From assembly GCF_009660225.1 (NCBI RefSeq), contig NZ_CP045920.1:2046001-2110000 (forward strand): DNA of 64,000 nt. The letters are read 5' to 3'. This stretch comes from Pseudactinotalea sp. HY158 (GTDB lineage: Bacteria; Actinomycetota; Actinomycetes; Actinomycetales; Beutenbergiaceae). Below, in pieces: positions 59,107 through 64,000 of the stretch. Under the pieces are notes generated by a model. That model did not search any database, had not been told where the DNA came from, and saw only the letters and a list, made by a program, of their open reading frames with translations. How positions within the stretch are numbered: the first letter of the stretch is position 1; each line of letters starts with the position of its first letter. The position numbers and the translations under genes are program-made.

Positions 59107-61971
59107 TCACATGCCCGCGAGCGCATCGTTGCGGTGCTGGGTCACCTGGGTGGCGAGCTGGGCCCGCGAGCTGATGCCGAGCTTGGTGAAGACGTGCGAG
59201 ACGTGGGTCTGCACGGTCCGCCGCGAGACGTAGAGCCGCCCCGCGATCTGCGGGTTCGTCAGCCCCTCGGCCACGAGGTCGGCGATCCGGGACTCGGTCT
59301 CGGTCAGGCTTGCCCACCCCCGGTCGGGCCGCCGGCGCGGACCGCGGCTCCCCCGCCGCACCCCGAGCCGCCGCAGCGCCGCATCGACCCGGACGACACA
59401 CCTCGTGGCCCCGAGCCCCTCGAAGACGGCGGCCGCCTCCCGGAGCAGTGCCCGGGCGTCGTCGCGCCTGCCCTGCGCGGCGGCCAGCCCGGCGGCCTCC
59501 TCGCGGACGAGTGCGGCTTCGAGACGACGAGCCCCGCCGACGTAGGCATCGATCGCCCCGTTCGCGGCGTCGGCGTCGTCACGCAGCAGCGCGCGGCAGC
59601 GGAGCGCGGCGCCGCTGATCGAGGCGACGTCGTTCGCCGACGCGACGGCGGTCACGACCCGCGTCACCTCCTCGGCCGACTCGAGGTCCCCGGCGGCGCG
59701 GGCGAGACGCACGAGATCGGGGCCGATGACGGCGTAGTCGACCGCCATTCCCGCCGCGCGGCACCCGCGCCACCCCGCGGCGAGCATCCGGTACGCGCCC
59801 GCGGGGTCGCCCTCCGCCTCCCGCAGGAGCGCGCGGGCCCACCTGACCCGGTGGTCGAACAGCCTCGACCCCCGGTCGCCGATCGTCTCGGCCGCGTCCA
59901 CCGCGCTGCGAGCGCCGGCGAGATCACCTCGGTGCAGCCGTATGAGGGCGAGTGCGCTGTAGCTGGGCTTGAGTGCATACGTCACTCCGGACTCCTCGGC
60001 CAGGCCGATCCCCGCCTCCAGCTCGGCCGCGGCGTCGTCCCACTCCCCCGCGGCGAACCGGACGACGGCCAGGTACGACTGGTAGGTGACCAGGGGCCAG
60101 CGAACGCCCAGCTCCTCGCTCAGGGAGCGGCCCTCGTCGAGGACCCGGTGGGCGCGCTGGGGCTGATCCAGCTCGACGAGGATCCAGCCGCGGGTCGCGT
60201 AGACCGGATAGCCGTGGCCGTCGCGGCGGTAGCTGCGCTCGGCCAGATCGAGCGCCTGGTCGTTCAGCTCCATCGCGCCGGCCATGTGGCCGCGCATGCA
60301 CGCGACCACCGACCTGGTCGCCTGCGCCGCAGCCGCGAATCGGCGGCTCCCGGCCGCCTCGGCCAGCTCGTACGCGCGCCGGGCGGCGTCGTCCGCACCA
60401 TCGAAGTCCGCCAGCCACATGCGCGCCGTCGCAGACTCGCTCAACGCGCTCGCTCGCTGGGCGGCGCTCGCGTCCGCGGATCCGACCACGACGTCCAGCT
60501 CCCGCAGGGCCTCGCCCGGGCGGCCGTTGACGAGCAGCGCGGCACCGAGCCGGAGCCGCACGGCGTCCTCGGCGCGCGCGTCATGGGGGCGCCGGAGCAG
60601 CGATCGACAGGACGTGACGGCCTCGACGACGCTCCCCGCCAGCATGAGCGCATCGGCACGCTCGCTCAGGAGCAGATCGAGCCGGCCGTCGCCCGGCGTC
60701 ATCAACTCGGCCGCGCGCGCGAGGTGGGCGGCGGCCGTCTCGGGCGCGCTCGAGGCCGCCCCTCGGGCCGCGCGGATCAGCCAGTCGATCGCCTCCGGAT
60801 CACCCGGGAAGGCCCCCCGCGTGAACTGCTCGGCCACCCGGGCGGCCGGCGCTCCGGTCGCCGCCAGCCGGGTCGCCGCGTCGCGGTGCAGCCCGTGTCG
60901 CAGGCTCGCCGGGATGTCCGCGTAGACCGCCTCGCGGATCAGATCGTGGCGGAAGTGCAGGTGATCGCCGTCCTCTTCGAGTACCCCGGAGTCCAGTGCC
61001 GTCTCCAGGGCCGGGGCGAGGTCGGCGAGGCCGCCGCCGACGACGGCGGCGAGTTCGTCCGGGGAGAAGCTCGACCCGAGGAGGGAGCCGGCCCGTAGGG
61101 CCCGCAATGCCGCCTCCGGCAGCGCGCTCAGCCGGCGCAGGATCGTCAGCCGCAGCGACGCCGGAAGGGACCGGTCCCCGATGTCGGCACGTCCGTCGCT
61201 GCGGTGGAGACCCCCCTCGCGCATGATCGAATCGAGCAGCTCGATGAGGAAGAGCGGGTTGCCCGCCGCCGCCGATGCCTGCGCCACGAGACCGCCGCCG
61301 GGATCGGCGCCGACGACCTCCGCGACGAGTCCCGCGACGTCCGATTCGTCGAGCGGGCCGGGGCGCAGGCGGACCGCGCCCGCGGCACCGAGGCGCGCGA
61401 CCACCTCGGTGAGGGACCTCGACCGCGGGAACGGGCGATAGCAGGCGATGAGCAGGACGGGCAGCCCCTCGATGGCCCGCTCGATCGCGGCCAGTGTGAG
61501 CAGGCTCGAGGGATCCGCCCAGTGCAGGTCGTCCAGGCCGACCACGAGCGGCCCGGCCACGGCGAGGGCCTCGACCAGATCGCTCAGCGCGTCGACGGCC
61601 CGGAACTGCAGGCCCGGATCGCTGCTCACCGTGATCGTGCCGCGGTCGGTGTGTTCGTGTGTCGTGAGCAGTTCGGCGATGTCGCGCCGACGGGTGTCCG
61701 TCGCGGTGCGAACGCAGCCGAGGGCGTCGGCGATCACGCCGAAGGGCCGGGTCTGCTGCACCTCGTCACCCTTGGCGGTGACGACCTCGAAACCCTGGGC
61801 CCGAGCCAGCGTGAGCGTCTCGGCGAGTAGCCGGGACTTTCCGATGCCCCCCTCGCCCTCGATGAGCACGCGGACCGACTGCCCGGTGAGCACTCGTTCG
61901 AGCGCCCGGCCGAGGTGGTTCATCTCCGCCCCGCGGCCGCGCAGCGTGGGCGGCGGGCTCGACGCGGCCAT
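59107..61971 (-). CDS. Large ATP-binding LuxR-family regulator (LAL type)
   Basis: 954 residues from ATG 61971. N-terminal AAA/STAND module: Walker A EGEGGIGKSR (38-47), Walker B LVVGLDDLHWAD, then helical and TPR-like repeats through the middle, and a C-terminal LuxR HTH (LTETESRIADLVAEGLTNPQIAGRLYVSRRTVQTHVSHVFTKLGISSRAQLA). Large regulators of this type respond to unknown ligands and activate secondary metabolism or sugar genes. Convergent with the DUF6069-like gene. Confidence 0.9.
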   Translation of the reverse strand: MAASSPPPTLRGRGAEMNHLGRALERVLTGQSVRVLIEGEGGIGKSRLLAETLTLARAQGFEVVTAKGDEVQQTRPFGVIADALGCVRTATDTRRRDIAELLTTHEHTDRGTITVSSDPGLQFRAVDALSDLVEALAVAGPLVVGLDDLHWADPSSLLTLAAIERAIEGLPVLLIACYRPFPRSRSLTEVVARLGAAGAVRLRPGPLDESDVAGLVAEVVGADPGGGLVAQASAAAGNPLFLIELLDSIMREGGLHRSDGRADIGDRSLPASLRLTILRRLSALPEAALRALRAGSLLGSSFSPDELAAVVGGGLADLAPALETALDSGVLEEDGDHLHFRHDLIREAVYADIPASLRHGLHRDAATRLAATGAPAARVAEQFTRGAFPGDPEAIDWLIRAARGAASSAPETAAAHLARAAELMTPGDGRLDLLLSERADALMLAGSVVEAVTSCRSLLRRPHDARAEDAVRLRLGAALLVNGRPGEALRELDVVVGSADASAAQRASALSESATARMWLADFDGADDAARRAYELAEAAGSRRFAAAAQATRSVVACMRGHMAGAMELNDQALDLAERSYRRDGHGYPVYATRGWILVELDQPQRAHRVLDEGRSLSEELGVRWPLVTYQSYLAVVRFAAGEWDDAAAELEAGIGLAEESGVTYALKPSYSALALIRLHRGDLAGARSAVDAAETIGDRGSRLFDHRVRWARALLREAEGDPAGAYRMLAAGWRGCRAAGMAVDYAVIGPDLVRLARAAGDLESAEEVTRVVTAVASANDVASISGAALRCRALLRDDADAANGAIDAYVGGARRLEAALVREEAAGLAAAQGRRDDARALLREAAAVFEGLGATRCVVRVDAALRRLGVRRGSRGPRRRPDRGWASLTETESRIADLVAEGLTNPQIAGRLYVSRRTVQTHVSHVFTKLGISSRAQLATQVTQHRNDALAGM

Positions 61972-62093
61972 GGTCACGAGGCTACGCCGGTGGTGATCGA
62001 GATCCACAGTGGGCCACCGCCGCGAATCCGGCGGCGGGTCCGCTCGCGCCACCCCGTCGCGCACCCGGGGGTGCCCCCGTCCGACCGAATCAT

Positions 62094-62109
62094 CACTATG
62101 ATCGTAGTG
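62094..62109. promoter_or_regulatory. TetR-type operator upstream of the TetR gene
   Basis: CACTATGATCGTAGTG, a 16-base palindrome with one mismatch pair, 40 bases before the GTG start. It matches the sites at 58497 and 58517, so self-regulation plus control of the DUF6069-like gene is likely. An alternative ATG (62098) would lie within it. Confidence 0.65.
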
Positions 62110-62148
62110 GACAGGTGCGGCGGGCGGGAAGCAGAGGAGTCGAGGCGA

Positions 62149-62715
62149 GTGAGCAGGCGAGAGGACATCGCGCAGGCGGCGATGGAATTGGTCGCCGAGG
62201 GCGGCGGCCACGCGTTGACCCACCGGCGGATCGACCGGCGGCTCGGCCTGCCGATCGGCACGACGTCGAACTACGCCCGGACCCGCCGCGACCTCGTGCT
62301 CATGGTCGCCGGTCGCGTCGCCTCGATCGCCCATCTCGTGCCGCCCGGCGCCCCGACGCCGCGCACTGTGGGCGAGGCGACGGCGCAACTGGTGGCGGCC
62401 TTCGACGAGGTGGTCGCGCGCGGGGTCGACACCCGCGCGCGCATGGCGCTGTCGATCGACTGCCTCGACGATCCCGAACTGCATGCACTCCTGACCACGG
62501 ACTCCCCGATCCGCCGCACCATCCTCGACCAGGCGGAGCGGCTGCTCGAGGGCCTCGGCGTGCCGGAGCCTCGGGAGCGGGCCATCGACCTCATCGCGAT
62601 CATGAACGGCCTGTTCTTCGACCGCCTCATCGGCCACGGCGCACGCGGACGGCCCGCCGACGCCGGCGCGGTGCTCGGAGCGTGGCTGGCCGGAGTCGCG
62701 GCCGCGCGCGCCTGA
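62149..62715 (+). CDS. TetR-family regulator
   Basis: 188 residues from GTG 62149 (AGAGGAG ribosome site). HTH RREDIAQAAMELVAEGGGHALTHRRIDRRLGLPIGTTSNYARTRRDLVLMVA, with the unusual NY-A-R-T-R instead of YYHF after the recognition helix, a group seen in actinobacteria. Divergent from the LuxR-family gene; operator in front. Confidence 0.85.
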   Translation: MSRREDIAQAAMELVAEGGGHALTHRRIDRRLGLPIGTTSNYARTRRDLVLMVAGRVASIAHLVPPGAPTPRTVGEATAQLVAAFDEVVARGVDTRARMALSIDCLDDPELHALLTTDSPIRRTILDQAERLLEGLGVPEPRERAIDLIAIMNGLFFDRLIGHGARGRPADAGAVLGAWLAGVAAARA

Positions 62716-62741
62716 AACCCGCCGCCGCCATCCGAGACGGC

Positions 62742-62996
62742 TCAGGTGAGTGCGTCGACCTTCCGAGGGCGGCCGCGCGGCCGCTTGCGCGCCACGATAC
62801 GGCCGTCCTCGAAGAGCTGCCCACCCCAGACGCCCCACGGCTCGTGACGTTCCACCGCCCCGATCAGGCAGTACGCCCGCAACGGACACTCGAGGCAGAG
62901 CGCCTTGGCCCGCTCGATCACCTCGGGATCCTGCGAGAACCACAGGTCCTCGGCGTGGTCGCGGCACGGAAGCGCCGCCCAGGTCTCGGCGTTCAT
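62742..62996 (-). CDS. WhiB-family iron-sulfur transcription regulator
   Basis: 84 residues. Four cluster-binding Cys at 11, 34, 37 and 43 (C...CLECPLRAYC), the GVWGG turn (55-59) and a basic C-terminal tail (RKRPRGRPRK, an AT-hook-like end) are all present. WhiB proteins bind a [4Fe-4S] cluster and the sigma factor region 4. Which WhiB/Wbl this is cannot be told; the family marks the genome as actinobacterial. Confidence 0.93.
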   Translation of the reverse strand: MNAETWAALPCRDHAEDLWFSQDPEVIERAKALCLECPLRAYCLIGAVERHEPWGVWGGQLFEDGRIVARKRPRGRPRKVDALT

Positions 62997-63397
62997 GCCG
63001 CCCTCGCCCGCCGATCCGCGCGCGAACCCCGCCGCGAGGGCGCGACGGCGCCGAGGTGTCTATCGACCCTCCCGGCGGGAGGCCGGTCCATGGACGCACG
63101 CGGCGCGCGCTCGTCGGCACGGACCCTGGTGATCATCATCCGAAGTTCTGGATGCACGACTCCTCCTCCCAGATGGCTCCAGCCTGCCCCCCGCCCGGCC
63201 GCGAGTCGTCGGCCAGATGGCTGATTCGTCGGGGACGGCTCCGGCCCGTGAGGCCTGGTCGTTCCGCCGGCCGCCGAGGCGGTCGCTCGCGCGGTCGAAC
63301 CCGCCATGTGGCCGATGTTCGCCGGGCTGGCGGGCGGAAGGATGACGGTGAGGCCGGCGCGAGGCGTACGGTCCGATGAGGAGATGGAGCGGATCCG
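62997..63397. other. Intergenic region between whiB and a divergent membrane-protein gene
   Basis: About 400 bases. I see no gene with start, ribosome site and coherent product here, nor a clear repeat. It should contain the whiB promoter. Confidence 0.35.
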
Positions 63398-64000
63398 ATG
63401 CGATCGAGTACGCACGACGAGGGCGCACCGGCAGCGCCGGCGTCGCGGACGGGACTGGCGGGGGCATGGGACTCCTTCGTGGGCCCGGGACAGACTCGCG
63501 TGGAGCGGTGGGGAACGGTAACGGCCGTCGCGGCGGCCGCTGTCGCCGGGGACCGCGCGCTCGGCGACGATGCCACGCCGCGTCACCGCGTGGCGCTCCG
63601 CCTCGCGGCCGTGGACCTGTGGGGCGGCGCGTGGGTCAACAACACCCGCGCGTGCGTTCGCTGGTATGAACGCCCCGGCCAGGGACCCGGTTCACATGCC
63701 GCATTCGCCGCCCTGCACATAGCCCACGCGGCGACCATCGCCGGCGTCGATACCGCCACCCGGAGCCGTTCGGCCGGCTCAGCGCTGACGTGGACGCTTG
63801 CTCACTTCACGTTCATGCTCGGCGCGAGCACCCTCGTTGCGTTCTCACCCCGACGGCGCCGCCTCCCGCTCGCGCTCGGCGCGAGCCTCGCGGGTCTCGC
63901 CCTCGATCGCAGCCTCGGTCCTTCCGCCAGTGCGCCCTGGTTCGCCCCGATCTACTACACGAAGCTTCTCGTCGGCCACGCGGCGGGCAGCATCTGGAAC
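63398..64000 (+). CDS. Predicted membrane protein (partial, runs off the window)
   Basis: Starts at ATG 63398 with GGAT(C)CG upstream and stays open to the end, 201 codons. The product reads MRSSTHDEGAPAAPASRTG, then RVERWGTVTAVAAAAVAGDRA, a segment with DLWGGAWVNNTRACVRWYERPGQ, a His-rich helix AFAALHIAHAATIAG, and two hydrophobic stretches (LTWTLAHFTFMLGASTLVAF and LPLALGASLAGLALDRSL). I do not recognise the family. Divergent from whiB. Confidence 0.6.
   Translation, partial: MRSSTHDEGAPAAPASRTGLAGAWDSFVGPGQTRVERWGTVTAVAAAAVAGDRALGDDATPRHRVALRLAAVDLWGGAWVNNTRACVRWYERPGQGPGSHAAFAALHIAHAATIAGVDTATRSRSAGSALTWTLAHFTFMLGASTLVAFSPRRRRLPLALGASLAGLALDRSLGPSASAPWFAPIYYTKLLVGHAAGSIWN

Overview
The window is high-GC DNA whose gene content points to an actinomycete (Actinomycetota, probably Micrococcales). 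It carries a WhiB iron-sulfur regulator, a CarD RNA-polymerase partner, many GTG starts, ATGA/GTGA start-stop overlaps, and several promoters placed so close to start codons that leaderless mRNAs are likely. I see no rRNA, tRNA, prophage, insertion sequence or CRISPR array.

Layout. 0-12 kb: two separate peptide/nickel-type (family 5) ABC importers on the minus strand, one next to a divergent ArsR-type regulator and one next to a divergent TetR-type regulator, with carD between them. Three of their genes carry apparent single-indel frameshifts. 12-15.9 kb: an alpha/beta-hydrolase, an intergenic tandem-repeat array, a membrane protein, an MpaB-type oxygenase and a small P-loop protein. 15.9-29.9 kb: a large polyol/ketose catabolic locus. 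It holds two related LacI regulators, an Rbs-type sugar ABC importer, a SmoEFG-like polyol importer, two near-identical-length SDR dehydrogenases of the L-xylulose-reductase type, a zinc-dependent polyol dehydrogenase, an FGGY kinase and a LacD-type aldolase. Five copies of one palindromic operator (consensus TGWCACCGRTGWCA) tie its promoters together. 30-33 kb: glmS, a rhomboid-like membrane protein and a HicAB module fused to toxin remnants. 33.5-37 kb: a tightly overlapped operon of NCS1 permease, ADP-ribosylglycohydrolase-family enzyme and PfkB kinase. 37-43 kb: a second hydrolase paralogous to the one at 12 kb, a VapBC-type module and a SWIM plus SNF2 helicase pair. 43-59 kb: many small regulator-enzyme units (SRPBCC, DJ-1/PfpI, MFS, DUF1772, NAD(P)-binding, AraC, DedA, CoA transferase, MarR plus multicopper oxidase, TetR plus SnoaL-like, RibD-C reductase, TetR plus DoxX-like), interspersed with decayed regulators. 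59-64 kb: a large LuxR-family ATPase regulator, a TetR with its own operator, a WhiB protein and a membrane protein running off the window.

How it works together. The best-supported system is the polyol locus. A polyol enters by the SmoEFG-like importer, or a sugar by the Rbs-type importer. It is oxidised by the SDRs or the zinc dehydrogenase to a ketose, phosphorylated by the FGGY kinase and split by the class I aldolase, with LacI proteins repressing at shared operators. The substrate cannot be read from sequence. The second candidate for unexplored biochemistry is the NCS1 permease/ADP-ribosylglycohydrolase/PfkB operon, which looks like import, N-glycosidic cleavage and phosphorylation of a base- or nucleoside-like compound. 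Assignments rest on motifs read by eye; no database search was run.
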